DNA of 64,000 nt from Alphaproteobacteria bacterium HGW-Alphaproteobacteria-4 (GTDB lineage: Bacteria > Pseudomonadota > Alphaproteobacteria > Rhodobacterales > Rhodobacteraceae), in contig PHEE01000003.1 in the NCBI GenBank assembly GCA_002842855.1, forward strand, positions 1 through 64,000. The letters run 5' to 3'. Within the stretch, counting starts at the first letter, position 1, and every line of letters starts with the position of its first letter. Below are positions 1 to 9,296 of the stretch, piece by piece. The notes beneath the pieces were generated by a model that searched no databases, had not been told where the DNA came from, and was given only the letters and a program-made list of their open reading frames with translations. The position numbers and the translations under genes were made by a program.

Positions 1-14
1 GGTCGTCTTGCCAT
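1..14 (-). CDS. 5' end of an unidentified minus-strand gene (partial)
   Basis: Only the start codon and three further codons (Met-Ala-Arg-Arg) lie in the window; the gene runs off the left edge. The call rests on a strong ribosome binding site: the complementary strand reads GAGGAGAAG a few bases before the ATG at 14. Nothing can be said about its product. Confidence 0.5.
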
Positions 15-235
15 GGTCTTCTCCTCGCTTGCTGCATCATGCCGCAGTTGCGCGGAAAATCCACTTATCCCGGTTGTTCAGATTTCCGCAGCCACCTCTT
101 TCGTGAGCGTGCTACAAAGCTGCTACAAGATGCGCGCTTGGACCGAATCGCGTCACCCCCGCGCCGCCAGCTTGCAGCGCACTTGCAACAGGGTTTTGCG
201 GGCGGAGAAGAACGGCCATAACCCATTGAAACTAT

Positions 236-323
<88 letters not shown>

Positions 324-648
324 GTCGTTAGTATTCAAGCTTGTTCCCCAAGCCGCTCGGCCACAGGTTCAAACTGTTCGCGCGCCACATTCCGAAACGG
401 GCCCAACGCAAGGATCGCATCCCGTCCGTCATCTTGCGCACATTTCCGCAACGCATTGTAAGCACTTACCTATTGCCGGGTCCAGTCCTGACGGATCCGG
501 CGGCCGCCACCGCCGCTTATGCGGCAGGCAGGGCTTTAGCGTGGTCGAAGCGATTCTGAAAGGCATTCGCGCGATATCGCGGCCAGATCGGCACCGGGCT
601 GGCCTTGCCGGCATGCGGGGCGGCACGGGCAGCGCCGCCCCGCATGCG
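324..648. other. Intergenic region, no gene seen
   Basis: Between the tRNA-Ser and the stop of the SH3b/crystallin gene I see no credible coding frame. Open frames on both strands lack ribosome binding sites and recognisable motifs. The only clear structure is the long hairpin at 611-647. Confidence 0.6.
611..647 (-). terminator. Terminator-like hairpin after the SH3b/crystallin gene
   Basis: A perfect 14-bp inverted repeat (GCATGCGGGGCGGC with its complement) around a 9-nt loop begins two bases past the stop codon of the minus-strand gene. It is very stable but has no obvious T-run after it, so it may stabilise the 3' end or need Rho rather than act as a classic intrinsic terminator. Confidence 0.5.
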
Positions 649-1719
649 TCAGTTCGTCCAGGTGGTGTAGCCGAGCTTCATGGTCGTGCCCGCATAACCG
701 TTGAGACGGAACTGCGAGGTGCGGCCTTCGCTCGTCTTGACGCAGACATAGGTGCCTACAGGAATCGCACCAAGCGGGATCTGGGCAGCGTTGAAGCTTG
801 CGACCCTGCACCCCGCATAGCCGCGGTTCGAGCCATCGCCCAGCGCCAGTTGCGCGCCGTTGCGCGGGGTGATGTATTTCTGCGTCGCCGTGACGGCCTG
901 ATACCAGATGTCGGCGCCCGCGCTGCCGATCGAGCCGTTGTCGAGGTTCACCGAGAAGGTCTGGTTCAGGTCGATCAGGCCGCTCGAATGGGTCACCGGC
1001 AGCAGTGGCAACACCGGCGGCAATGGCAGCGGCACCACTTCAAGCCAGTTGCCGGTATGCACCGCAAGCGACGAGGCCTTGTCATTTGCGGCAGCGGCCA
1101 GCAGCGCCGTGTCGGCGGTGACGGTATAGCAGGGGCCGCCAAGGTTGGTGTTGTCGCACAGCCGCGCACGGGCAGCACCCGAGATCTTGACCGACGATAT
1201 CTTGTTGTTGAAGGTCGCGTTCAGGGAATTGAGCGTGCCGACGCCATAGCAAAACTCTTGCCCGGCGTAGTTGGGATCGGTGTAGAAGCAGGCCTGATCG
1301 CCCACAGGCGGTGGTGGCGGTTCGGGCGGGGTTGTGCCAGGCAACGGCAAGGTCACGCTACCATCGCCACAGACCAGAGACAGACTGGGGCCTGAAGGCC
1401 CGAGCGTCAGGCTCATCTTGCAATCCGGGTTGCTGCTGCCGCCCCCGCCGCCAGTAGTTGGCGCGGCAAGGTAGGTGGAACTGACCCAGCCACTGGGTCC
1501 GGTGTGCTCGACATAGCACCAGCCATTGTCCTGACATTCTGTAACGTTGACGAGGGTATCAGGCGCCAGGGTTGTGACCACGGCAAAGCCGCCGCCCGGC
1601 CCCGAACGGACGTTGAGCCACGTCGTTGCAACGGCCTCTACCGCCGCTGCGGCCGTAACCGACACAGCGAGCGCCATCAGCGCAGCGCCCCATGCCTTGA
1701 TTGCTTGGAGAATAGTCAT
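649..1719 (-). CDS. Secreted SH3b and beta/gamma-crystallin-like protein
   Basis: 356 aa. Start chosen at the ATG at 1719, preceded by GGGGGAAAC; longer open frame upstream has no ribosome binding site. Residues 1-26 form a signal peptide. Residues about 27-87 are a bacterial SH3 domain (W-L-N-V-R-S-G-P-G signature), usually a cell-wall or protein ligand-binding fold. After a Gly/Pro linker, residues 143-222 look like a two-motif beta/gamma-crystallin or I36-inhibitor-like domain, with NNKISS (171-176) and NDKASS (212-217), both matching the crystallin Ca-binding pattern N/D-N/D-x-x-S/T-S. Residues 248-340 form a further domain with two Cys and a G-T-Y-V-C-V-K-T-x-E-G-R motif that I cannot name. 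Probably periplasmic or extracellular; its biological role is not known. Confidence 0.8.
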   Translation of the reverse strand: MTILQAIKAWGAALMALAVSVTAAAAVEAVATTWLNVRSGPGGGFAVVTTLAPDTLVNVTECQDNGWCYVEHTGPSGWVSSTYLAAPTTGGGGGSSNPDCKMSLTLGPSGPSLSLVCGDGSVTLPLPGTTPPEPPPPPVGDQACFYTDPNYAGQEFCYGVGTLNSLNATFNNKISSVKISGAARARLCDNTNLGGPCYTVTADTALLAAAANDKASSLAVHTGNWLEVVPLPLPPVLPLLPVTHSSGLIDLNQTFSVNLDNGSIGSAGADIWYQAVTATQKYITPRNGAQLALGDGSNRGYAGCRVASFNAAQIPLGAIPVGTYVCVKTSEGRTSQFRLNGYAGTTMKLGYTTWTN

Positions 1720-2032
1720 GGTGTTTCCCCCAAAAAACCGCCCCAATCCACACGCCACAGGGGCAAAACGATTTGCGCCAAAGCCTGCGCCAAATTCCAG
1801 CATCGGAACTATACGCCAGAAATCGTTTTTCGGCCATGCCCTTGCAGGGGCCGGATGGCGCCCCGGCCACAAAGCACAAAACCGCCAGTCGCCGCATGCG
1901 CACTTTTCTTGAAGCCGCGAAGCAGGTAAGGTTCGCGCGCGGCACGGGGCGGCAGCGGTGCGTTGCTGCATTTGTGTTTGCAGGGCAGGTTCAGACAGAC
2001 GCGGCAGGCAGCCGCGCGAAGGGGGCAAGGGA
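1720..2032. other. Divergent intergenic region
   Basis: This stretch separates the minus-strand SH3b/crystallin gene from the plus-strand SPOR lipoprotein and must carry both promoters. I could not fix a -35/-10 pair with confidence. No gene, repeat or RNA was recognised. Confidence 0.5.
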
Positions 2033-2878
2033 ATGACGAAGGCGCGCATCAGCTTGACGGTCGCGGTGCTGGCAACGGGGCTGGGGCTTGCGGGCTGCGG
2101 CGAGGGCGGGCTGCCGTTCGGCGCGGCCGACGGCGGCGAGGGCGCCGATACCGGTGCGCCCGCTGCCGAGGTTTCGACCCGGCTGGTAGAGCGCGATGTC
2201 GAGGCGCCCGATGTGTTTTCGCTGACCGATCAGGGCCTTTGGGACGGCAGACCGTCGCTCGGCGGGGTCTGGGTGGCCGACGCAAGCGTGACCAGCCCCG
2301 AGCGGGTGATCATTCGCAACGCGGCCAACGGCAAGTTCGTGATCGGCGCCCTGTTCCGGCGCGAGCGGGTATCGCCCGGTCCGCGCATTCAGGTTTCGTC
2401 CGAGGCCGGCGCCGCACTTGGCATGCTGGCGGGGCAGCCCGCGGCGTTGTCGGTGATTGCGCTGCGGCGCGAAGAGGTGGCACCGGTGGCCGCCGCAGCC
2501 GCAGCACCCGAAGCGGCGCCCGCCGCAACGGCGCCGGGCGCCATTACCGCGACACCGCTTGCAAATGTCACCGGCACCGCAGCCGCAGCCATTGCCGCCG
2601 CCGAAGCGGCGCCCACGGCGCGGCCCGCAATCGCCCCCGCAACGCTGACGCAAGCCTATGTGCAAATAGGCATCTTCAGCGTCGAGGCCAATGCGAACCG
2701 CGCCGCCGGGCAGATCCGCGCGGCGGGTCTTGGCGCGACGGTCAAGAATGAAAGCAGCCATGGCAAGACGTTCTGGCGGGTGATCGCCGGGCCTGCTGCG
2801 AATGCCGCCGATCGCGGCGCGCTGCTCGCCAAGGTCAAGTCGCTCGGGTACGCCGACGCCTACGCCGTTTCCAATTGA
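2033..2878 (+). CDS. SPOR-domain lipoprotein
   Basis: 281 aa. The ATG at 2033 follows a GGGGGCAAGGG ribosome binding site. The N-terminus is a lipoprotein signal with the lipobox L-A-G-C. A long low-complexity Ala/Pro/Thr stretch (about residues 150-200) links to a C-terminal SPOR domain (about 205-281, Y-V-Q-I-G-I-F-S...F-W-R-V-I-A-G-P), which binds denuded glycan strands of peptidoglycan. The protein therefore probably sits at the septum or envelope. It is followed after 17 bases by the D,D-carboxypeptidase gene, so the pair likely forms one peptidoglycan operon. Confidence 0.85.
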   Translation: MTKARISLTVAVLATGLGLAGCGEGGLPFGAADGGEGADTGAPAAEVSTRLVERDVEAPDVFSLTDQGLWDGRPSLGGVWVADASVTSPERVIIRNAANGKFVIGALFRRERVSPGPRIQVSSEAGAALGMLAGQPAALSVIALRREEVAPVAAAAAAPEAAPAATAPGAITATPLANVTGTAAAAIAAAEAAPTARPAIAPATLTQAYVQIGIFSVEANANRAAGQIRAAGLGATVKNESSHGKTFWRVIAGPAANAADRGALLAKVKSLGYADAYAVSN

Positions 2879-2895
2879 GCAAACGAAAGAAGCCG

Positions 2896-4059
2896 ATGCA
2901 CACAGCCGCCCTCCGTTCCCTGATTGCGCTTCTATTTGCGGCGTTGCTGACCGCCCTGCCCGCCCGCGCCTACGAGACCACAGCCGGTGCAGCCTGGGTC
3001 TATGACATGGCGACCGATACGGTGCTGCTGGAAAAGAACGCCGACGTGCCGATGCCCCCCGCGTCGATGTCGAAGCTGATGACGCTTTACATGCTGTTCG
3101 AGGCGCTGCGCGATGGCCGGGTTACGCTCGACACCCGCTTTGCGGTTTCCTCGCGTGCCAAGGCGCTCGGCGGTTCGACGATGTTTCTGAACGAAACTGA
3201 CCGCCCGACGGTTGACGAGTTGATCCACGGCATCATCATCAACTCGGGCAACGATGCCTGCGTGGTCGTGGCCGAGGGGCTGGCGGGCAGCGAGGCGGCC
3301 TTCGCGCAGCAGATGACCGAACGCGCGCGCGCGCTTGGCATGGAGCACTCGACCTTCGCCAATGCCTCGGGCTGGCCCGACCCCGCGCATCGCATGAGCA
3401 TGCGCGATCTGGGCATGCTGGCGCGGCGGATCATCACCGAGTTTCCGGAATTCTACACGCTCTTTTCAAAGACCGAGTACAACTACAAGAACAGGTCCGA
3501 GGCCAACAAAAACAACCGTAACCCTCTTTTGGGCATGGGCATCGGTGCTGACGGAATGAAGACCGGGCACACCACCGAAGCGGGCTATGGGCTGGTCGGG
3601 TCGGTGCTCCAGGGTGAGCGGCGGGTGATTCTGGTTATCAGCGGGCTTGACAGCGAGGCGGCGCGGGCGCGCGAATCCGAACAGATCGTGGCATGGTCCT
3701 TTCGCCAGTTCCTTCTGAAAACGTTGGTGGAAAAAGGCGTGCCGCTGGTTTCGGTGCCGGTCTGGCTTGGGGCGGCATCAGAGGTGGCGCTGGTGGCCGG
3801 GCAGAATGTGCGGATGCTGGTGCCGGCGGTGGCGGGTGACGCGCTGACGGCCGAGGCGGTCTATTCCACCCCGGTAACCGCCCCGGTTACTGCGGGGCAG
3901 GTTCTGGGCGAGCTGGTAATTGAAGTGCCGGGCATCGAGGGCGCCAAGCGGGTGCCGCTGGTCGCGGCAGCCGATGTTGCTGCGGGCGGCGTGATGGTGC
4001 GGCTGCGCAGCGCCTTCGGGCGGCTTGCGGCCAAGGTTGCCGAAGCGGCGGGTAGCTGA
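2896..4059 (+). CDS. dacC: D-alanyl-D-alanine carboxypeptidase (PBP5/6 family)
   Basis: 387 aa. It trims the terminal D-Ala from peptidoglycan pentapeptides in the periplasm. Start taken at the ATG at 2896 behind GAAAGAAG; an in-frame TTG at 2875 overlapping the previous stop is less likely. Residues 1-25 are a signal peptide. The three active-site motifs are S57-M-S-K60, S117-G-N119 and K-T-G near residue 228. A C-terminal PBP5-type beta domain follows, with an amphipathic tail suitable for membrane anchoring. The dacA/dacC/dacD choice within the family is not decidable here. Confidence 0.93.
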   Translation: MHTAALRSLIALLFAALLTALPARAYETTAGAAWVYDMATDTVLLEKNADVPMPPASMSKLMTLYMLFEALRDGRVTLDTRFAVSSRAKALGGSTMFLNETDRPTVDELIHGIIINSGNDACVVVAEGLAGSEAAFAQQMTERARALGMEHSTFANASGWPDPAHRMSMRDLGMLARRIITEFPEFYTLFSKTEYNYKNRSEANKNNRNPLLGMGIGADGMKTGHTTEAGYGLVGSVLQGERRVILVISGLDSEAARARESEQIVAWSFRQFLLKTLVEKGVPLVSVPVWLGAASEVALVAGQNVRMLVPAVAGDALTAEAVYSTPVTAPVTAGQVLGELVIEVPGIEGAKRVPLVAAADVAAGGVMVRLRSAFGRLAAKVAEAAGS

Positions 4060-4066
4060 GGCAGCA

Positions 4067-4678
4067 ATGTTCATCAGCTTCGAGGGCATCGACGGGTCGG
4101 GCAAATCCACCCAGGCGTGGCTACTGGCCGAGGCCTTGCGCGCCGAGGGCCGCGATGTGTTGGCCACGCGCGAACCCGGCGGCAGCCCCGGCGCCGAGCA
4201 AATCCGCCGTCTGGTGCTGGAAGGCGACCCCGACCGCTGGTCGGCGGAAACCGAAATCCTGCTGTTCACCGCCGCGCGGCGCGACCATCTGGAACGCACC
4301 ATAAGGCCCGCGCTCGCCGCAGGCCGCATCGTCATTTGCGACCGCTTTGCCGACAGCACCCGCATGTATCAGGGCCTCACCCGCGGCGATCTGCGCGCCA
4401 CGGTCGATGTGCTGCACGCGATGATGATCGGGCTTGAACCAGACCTGACCTTCCTGATCGACATCGACCCCGCCGAGGGGCTTGGCCGGGCGCTGGCGCG
4501 CAAAGGCACCGAGGAACGGTTTGAAGATTTCGGGGTGGCGATGCAGGCGCGGATGCGCGCCGGATTCCTTGCGCTCGCGACCGAGTTTCCCGGCCGCTTC
4601 CGCGTTATCAACGGCGCCCGCGCACCCGAGGCGGTGGCGGCCGAAGTGACCGCGCTGGCGCGTGCGGCACTGGCATGA
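4067..4678 (+). CDS. tmk: Thymidylate kinase
   Basis: 203 aa, normal for the family. It phosphorylates dTMP to dTDP in the cytoplasm for DNA synthesis. The P-loop is G7-I-D-G-S-G-K-S14, then a T-R-E-P-G-G-S-P-G-A-E-Q substrate motif, a D-R-F-A-D-S-T-R-M-Y-Q motif and a LID region. The start at 4067 places the P-loop at the usual distance from the N-terminus. It lies 7 bases after the carboxypeptidase stop and overlaps holB by 4 bases (ATGA). Confidence 0.96.
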   Translation: MFISFEGIDGSGKSTQAWLLAEALRAEGRDVLATREPGGSPGAEQIRRLVLEGDPDRWSAETEILLFTAARRDHLERTIRPALAAGRIVICDRFADSTRMYQGLTRGDLRATVDVLHAMMIGLEPDLTFLIDIDPAEGLGRALARKGTEERFEDFGVAMQARMRAGFLALATEFPGRFRVINGARAPEAVAAEVTALARAALA

Positions 4679-5787
4679 GCGCCGACGCCCCCGACCTGCC
4701 AGAACCCGACCGCGCACCCGGCGCCCCGCACCCGCGCGAAACGCTGCGTCTTTTTGGGCAGGCGCGCGCCGAGGCCGATTTTCTGGCATCCTTCACCACC
4801 GGGCGGCTGCACCACAGCTGGCTGATCACCGGGCCGCGCGGGGTGGGCAAGGCCACGCTGGCATGGCGCATTGCACGGTTCTTGCTGAGCGTGCCCGAGG
4901 GCGACGGGCTGTTTGCGCCCGCCGCCCCTGCCAGCCTCGTTACCCCGCCCGACCATCCGGTAACGCGCCGCAGCGTGGCGCTGGCAGAGCCGCGGCTGTT
5001 CCTGCTGCGCCGTGGGCCGAACGACAAGGGCACAGCACTTTCCGCCGATATCCGCGTGGATGAGGCGCGCAAGCTGAAAAGCTTTCTTCAGCTTTCGGCG
5101 GTGGATGGCGGGCGGCGTGTGGTCATTGTCGATGCCGCCGATGAATTGAACACGCAGGCCGCCAACGCGCTTTTGAAGCTGTTGGAAGAGCCCCCCGCCG
5201 CCGTCACCTTTCTGCTGGTCGCGCATCAGCCGGCGCGGCTTTTGCCCACCATCCGCTCGCGCTGCCGCGAGCTCAGGGCAGCAACGCTGGGGCCGGACGA
5301 CATGGCGGCGGCACTGGCGCAAGCCGGGGTCGAGGTCCGCGCACCCGAAGCGCTGGCCGAGCTTTCAGGCGGCTCGGTTGGCGCCGCAATGCGGATTGCG
5401 GGGCTTGACGGGCTTGACCTTTACGCCCGCCTCGTGGCGCTGATGGCAGGGCAGCCGCGCTTTGACCGCGCGGCGGCGCTGGCGTTTTCGGATGCTGCCG
5501 GGGGCAAGGCCAACGACGCGCGGTTCGACCTGATCCTTGATCTGTTCGATCTCTTTCTGACCCGGCTTGCGCGCGCTGGCGCCGCTGGCGCCCCTGCCAC
5601 CGAAGCCGCCCCCGGCGAGGCCGCCGCCTTCGCGCGCCTGGCGCTTGATGCATCGGATGCACGCCGCTGGGCCGAAGTGCAGCAGGAACTTGGCGCGCGG
5701 GCGCGGCGCGGGCGGGCGGTGAACCTTGACCCTGCCGCACTGGTCATGGATATGGTGCTACATATCTCGGCGGCGGCCGCCGCCTGA
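4675..5787 (+). CDS. holB: DNA polymerase III subunit delta'
   Basis: 370 aa. Part of the clamp-loader complex that places the beta clamp on primed DNA. The N-terminal AAA+ fold has the nucleotide-site remnant G-P-R-G-V-G-K-A-T and a sensor region with S-R-C-R-E-L. A segment near residue 150 (V-D-A-A-D-E-L-N-T-Q-A-A-N-A-L-L-K) is the Walker B/DnaX-like helix. It is translationally coupled to tmk (ATGA overlap), the usual alphaproteobacterial tmk-holB-tatD arrangement. Confidence 0.93.
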   Translation: MSADAPDLPEPDRAPGAPHPRETLRLFGQARAEADFLASFTTGRLHHSWLITGPRGVGKATLAWRIARFLLSVPEGDGLFAPAAPASLVTPPDHPVTRRSVALAEPRLFLLRRGPNDKGTALSADIRVDEARKLKSFLQLSAVDGGRRVVIVDAADELNTQAANALLKLLEEPPAAVTFLLVAHQPARLLPTIRSRCRELRAATLGPDDMAAALAQAGVEVRAPEALAELSGGSVGAAMRIAGLDGLDLYARLVALMAGQPRFDRAAALAFSDAAGGKANDARFDLILDLFDLFLTRLARAGAAGAPATEAAPGEAAAFARLALDASDARRWAEVQQELGARARRGRAVNLDPAALVMDMVLHISAAAAA

Positions 5788-5803
5788 GCGCAAGGACTGG
5801 CCA

Positions 5804-6601
5804 ATGCCCACCCCGCCCGAAATCGTTGACAGCCACTGCCACCTCGACTTTCCCGATTTCGACGGCGAGGTGGCGCAGGTAGTGGCGCGCGCCCGCGCCG
5901 CCGGGGTCACCCGCATGGTCACCATCTGCACCCGACTGGCGCAAGCGCCCAAGGTCCGCGCCATCGCCGAGGCGCATGCGGGCGTGTTCTGGGCGGCGGG
6001 CATTCACCCGATGCGCGCCGGCGAAGACCCGGCGGTGACGGTCGCGGAACTGGTGGCGCTGGCAGAGCACCCGAAGTTTGTGGGCATCGGCGAAACCGGG
6101 CTTGATTACCACTACACCGCCGATACTGCCGCCGCGCAGCAAGCCAGCCTTCGCATTCACATTGAAGCGGCGCGGGCCACCGGGCTGCCGCTGATCATCC
6201 ATTCCCGCGCCGCCGATGACGACATGGCGCGGATACTGGCCGAAGAACACCGCGCGGGTGCCTTTGGCTGCGTCATGCACTGCTTTTCGTCATCGCCCGC
6301 GCTGGCCCGCGCAGCGCTGGAGCTTGGCTTTTACCTTTCGATGTCGGGCATCGCCACCTTCCCCAAAAGCCAGGAAATCCGCGATATCTTTGCCGCAGCA
6401 CCGCTTGACCGGGTGCTGGTTGAAACCGACGCCCCCTACCTTGCGCCGCCACCGCACCGGGGGCGCCGCAATGAACCGGCCTACACCGCCCACACCGCCG
6501 CCATTGGCGCCACGCTCTACGGGCTGAGCCTGCCCGAGTTTGCCACCGCCACCAGCGCCAATTTCGACCGTTTATTCACCAAGGCGAGGGGCACACCATG
6601 A
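5804..6601 (+). CDS. tatD: TatD-family metal-dependent hydrolase
   Basis: 265 aa TIM-barrel amidohydrolase. TatD proteins are 3'-5' exonucleases or DNases acting on damaged DNA. Metal ligands are visible in D-S-H-C-H-L-D near residue 10, G-E-T-G-L-D-Y in the middle, I-I-H-S-R and M-H-C-F-S-S, and the final E-T-D-A-P-Y-L. Start at 5804 follows AAGGAC; an earlier in-frame ATG lies inside holB and is rejected. It overlaps the next gene by 4 bases. Confidence 0.93.
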   Translation: MPTPPEIVDSHCHLDFPDFDGEVAQVVARARAAGVTRMVTICTRLAQAPKVRAIAEAHAGVFWAAGIHPMRAGEDPAVTVAELVALAEHPKFVGIGETGLDYHYTADTAAAQQASLRIHIEAARATGLPLIIHSRAADDDMARILAEEHRAGAFGCVMHCFSSSPALARAALELGFYLSMSGIATFPKSQEIRDIFAAAPLDRVLVETDAPYLAPPPHRGRRNEPAYTAHTAAIGATLYGLSLPEFATATSANFDRLFTKARGTP

Positions 6602-7392
6602 GCCTGTTGCGCTTCACCATTCTGGGCTGCGGGTCGTCGGGCGGGGTGCCACGCATTGGCGGACATTGGGGCGAATGCGACCCTGCGAACCCGCGCAACA
6701 CGCGCCTGCGCTGTTCGCTGCTGGTCGAACGGATCGGGCAGCACGGCTCCACCCGGGCGCTGATCGACACCAGCCCCGACATGCGCGCGCAGCTGATCGG
6801 GGCCGGGGTTACCGTGCTCGATGCGGTGGTTTACACCCATGCCCACGCCGACCATGTGAACGGGCTTGACGACATTCGCCAGATCACCTTCAACACCGGC
6901 GCCCGCATGCCGGTCTGGGCCGACGGCGAAACTCAGGAATCGCTGATGGGCCGCTTTGGCTATGCCTTCGCGCAGCCCGCCGACAGTTCCTACCCCGCGA
7001 TCTGCGATCTGCACACCATCCGCGCGCCGTTCGAGATTACCGGCGCCGGCGGGCCGATCGGGTTCATCCCGATCCCCGTGCGGCACGGCGATATTGACGC
7101 GCTCGGCTTTCGGATCGGGCCGCTGGCCTATATTCCCGATGTCTCGGACATTCCCGAGGCCTCTTGGCGCCACCTTGAGGGGCTGCAATGCTGGGTGCTT
7201 GATGCGCTGCGCAGGAAGCCGCACCCGACGCATGTGCACCTTGCCCGGGCGCTCGAATGGGTTGCGCGCGCGGCACCTGCCCGCGCTGTGCTGACCAACA
7301 TGCATATCGACCTCGACCACGACCATGTCGCGGCCGAGACCCCGGCGCATGTAACCCCGGCGTTCGACGGAATGGTGCTGGAGTTCGCGTAA
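6598..7392 (+). CDS. MBL-fold metallohydrolase (PhnP-like)
   Basis: 264 aa. The opening G-C-G-S-S-G-G-V-P and the metal motif H-A-H-A-D-H-V-N-G-L-D-D-I-R are typical of the PhnP/YcbJ-type metallo-beta-lactamase phosphodiesterases. Further ligands lie in the V-R-H-G-D-I-D and Y-I-P-D-V-S segments, and the tail carries H-I-D-L-D-H-D. It follows tatD with an ATGA overlap, a pairing seen widely in alphaproteobacteria and suggesting a nucleotide or cyclic phosphodiester substrate. The actual substrate is unknown. Confidence 0.85.
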   Translation: MSLLRFTILGCGSSGGVPRIGGHWGECDPANPRNTRLRCSLLVERIGQHGSTRALIDTSPDMRAQLIGAGVTVLDAVVYTHAHADHVNGLDDIRQITFNTGARMPVWADGETQESLMGRFGYAFAQPADSSYPAICDLHTIRAPFEITGAGGPIGFIPIPVRHGDIDALGFRIGPLAYIPDVSDIPEASWRHLEGLQCWVLDALRRKPHPTHVHLARALEWVARAAPARAVLTNMHIDLDHDHVAAETPAHVTPAFDGMVLEFA

Positions 7393-7394
7393 CG

Positions 7395-8333
7395 ATGGGT
7401 GCGCTGATCGACGTTATCCTGCCGGTGTTTCTGGTGCTCGGGTTTGGCTATGTTGCAAGCTGGCGCGGCCTTTTCTCGGAAAGCGCGGTCGATGGGGTGA
7501 TGCGCTTCGCGCAAAACTTCGCGGTGCCGGTGCTGCTGTTTCGCTCGATTGCAAAGCTTGACCTTGGCGCCTCGTATGACCCCGGCCTGATGATCTCGTT
7601 CTACGCGGGGGCCTTTGCCGCGTTCGGGCTGGGGCTGGCGGGGGCGCGGTTGTTGTTCAAGCGGCCGGGGCCGGATGCGGTGGCGATCGGGTTTTGCTGC
7701 CTGTTCTCGAACTCGCTGCTGCTTGGCATTCCGATCACCGAGCGCGCCTATGGCGCGGGGGCGCTGGCGGGCAACTTTGCCATCATCTCGATCCACTCGC
7801 CGCTGCTTTACACCTTCGGCATCACGCTGATGGAGGCGGTGCGCAGCCACGGCTCGGGCGCCACGCTGGGGCGGGTCGCGCTGAATGCGCTGACCGGCAT
7901 TGGCAAAACCCCGCTGGTGCTGGGGATTCTCGCGGGGTTCGTGGTCAATATTTCAGGGCTTGCGCTGCACGGCTCGATCTGGGCCGCAGTGGATATGATG
8001 GCGACCGCAGCGCTGCCCACGGCGCTTTTCGGCCTTGGCGGGGTGCTGTTCCGCTATCGCCCCGAGGGCGACATGAAGGCAATCGGCATGGTCACCGTGC
8101 TGTCGCTGATCGTGCATCCGGCGGTGGCCTATGCGTTGGGGCGTTGGGGCTTTGGGCTTGAAACCGCGGCACTGCGTTCGGCGGTGGTCACGGCGGCAAT
8201 GGCACCGGGGGTGAACGCTTACCTTTTTGCCAACATCTATGGCGCGGCGCGGCGGGTGGCCGCCTCATCGGTGCTGATCGCCACCGCCGCCTCGATCCTC
8301 ACCGTCTGGGGCTGGCTTGCGATATTGCCCTGA
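7395..8333 (+). CDS. AEC (auxin efflux carrier) family transporter
   Basis: 312 aa integral membrane protein with about ten hydrophobic segments in two halves. The N-terminal V-I-L-P-V-F-L-V-L-G-F-G-Y and P-V-L-L-F-R-S-I-A motifs are those of the AEC/MdcF permeases, which export or import small organic acids. It starts 2 bases after the metallohydrolase stop, so it is probably co-transcribed. The substrate cannot be told from the sequence. Confidence 0.88.
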   Translation: MGALIDVILPVFLVLGFGYVASWRGLFSESAVDGVMRFAQNFAVPVLLFRSIAKLDLGASYDPGLMISFYAGAFAAFGLGLAGARLLFKRPGPDAVAIGFCCLFSNSLLLGIPITERAYGAGALAGNFAIISIHSPLLYTFGITLMEAVRSHGSGATLGRVALNALTGIGKTPLVLGILAGFVVNISGLALHGSIWAAVDMMATAALPTALFGLGGVLFRYRPEGDMKAIGMVTVLSLIVHPAVAYALGRWGFGLETAALRSAVVTAAMAPGVNAYLFANIYGAARRVAASSVLIATAASILTVWGWLAILP

Positions 8334-8447
8334 GGTGCGCCAACGGCGACAATTGGCCCGGGGCCGCGCGCGGCGCTTGCCTCTGGACCTTCGGCCCGGC
8401 ATGGTTCATATCGGGCGCAAGGTGGTACCCTGCGGAGGACTCAGCAC

Positions 8448-8822
8448 ATGAAATTCCTGCTCCGGCTTCTGACCTGGTGGAACAGCCAGACCCTCGGAAC
8501 GCAATTTTACACCTGGCGCAAGGGCGAGAAGGTGGGCGAGGACGACCAGGGCAACATCTACTACCGCACCCGCGACGACAAGCGCCGCTGGGTCATCTAC
8601 AACGGCGTGTGCGAACCTTCGCGGATTGCCGCCGACTGGAATGGCTGGCTGCACCACACCTACAAGGACGCCCCGAGCGAGGCCGCGATGGCGCGCAAGC
8701 CGTGGGAACTGCCGCATCTGGCCAACCAGTCGGGCACGCCGGGTGCCCACGCCCCCGCAGGTTCGCTGCGCCGCGCCGCGCCGCTGGAACGGCGCGACTA
8801 CGAGGCATGGCAGCCGGAATAG
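8448..8822 (+). CDS. NADH:ubiquinone oxidoreductase accessory subunit NDUFA12
   Basis: 124 aa. Homologue of the mitochondrial complex I B17.2 subunit, a supernumerary subunit shared by alphaproteobacteria and mitochondria. The diagnostic block runs [26 protein letters not shown] and [14 protein letters not shown]. It precedes mlaD by 3 bases. The rest of the nuo operon is not in this window, as is usual for this subunit. Confidence 0.95.
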   Translation: MKFLLRLLTWWNSQTLGTQFYTWRKGEKVGEDDQGNIYYRTRDDKRRWVIYNGVCEPSRIAADWNGWLHHTYKDAPSEAAMARKPWELPHLANQSGTPGAHAPAGSLRRAAPLERRDYEAWQPE

Positions 8823-8825
8823 GGC

Positions 8826-9296
8826 ATGGCCGAGAACCGCACCGAAGTTTTGGCGGGCGCCGCGGTCTTGGTGATCGCGCTTGGGTTCTTTGTCTGGGCC
8901 GCTCAGGGCGCAAGCTTTGTGCCCAAGCGCGGCGGCTATGAAGTGCGCGCCTCGTTTCGCTCGGTCGAAGGCATTACCGTGGGCAGCGACGTCCGCCTTG
9001 CCGGGGTGAAGGTCGGCACGGTTACCAACCTCGCGCTGAACCCGGTGACGTTTTTCGCCGATGCAAGGATTGCGCTCAACGACGGCGTTGTGCTGCCTGC
9101 CGACAGTGGCCTGCTGGTTGCCTCGGAAGGCTTGCTGGGCGGTGCCTTTATCGAGGTGATGCCCGGCGGCAGCCTCGACAACCTCACCCCCGGCGCCGAA
9201 ATCGAAGACACGCAGGGCGCGGTCAGCCTGATCAACCTGCTGCTGAAATTCGTGGCGGGAGGCAGTTCGGCGCCCGCCGCCGAGACCGCGCCATGA
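8826..9296 (+). CDS. mlaD: Outer-membrane lipid asymmetry protein MlaD (MCE domain)
   Basis: 156 aa. Substrate-binding component of the Mla phospholipid transport system between the inner and outer membranes. One N-terminal membrane helix (about 8-27) anchors it; a single MCE domain follows (about 38-117, with F-R-S-V-E-G-I-T-V-G-S-D-V-R-L-A-G-V-K-V-G). The tail from about 125 is the usual amphipathic segment. The ATPase and permease genes (mlaF, mlaE) are not nearby. Confidence 0.92.
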   Translation: MAENRTEVLAGAAVLVIALGFFVWAAQGASFVPKRGGYEVRASFRSVEGITVGSDVRLAGVKVGTVTNLALNPVTFFADARIALNDGVVLPADSGLLVASEGLLGGAFIEVMPGGSLDNLTPGAEIEDTQGAVSLINLLLKFVAGGSSAPAAETAP

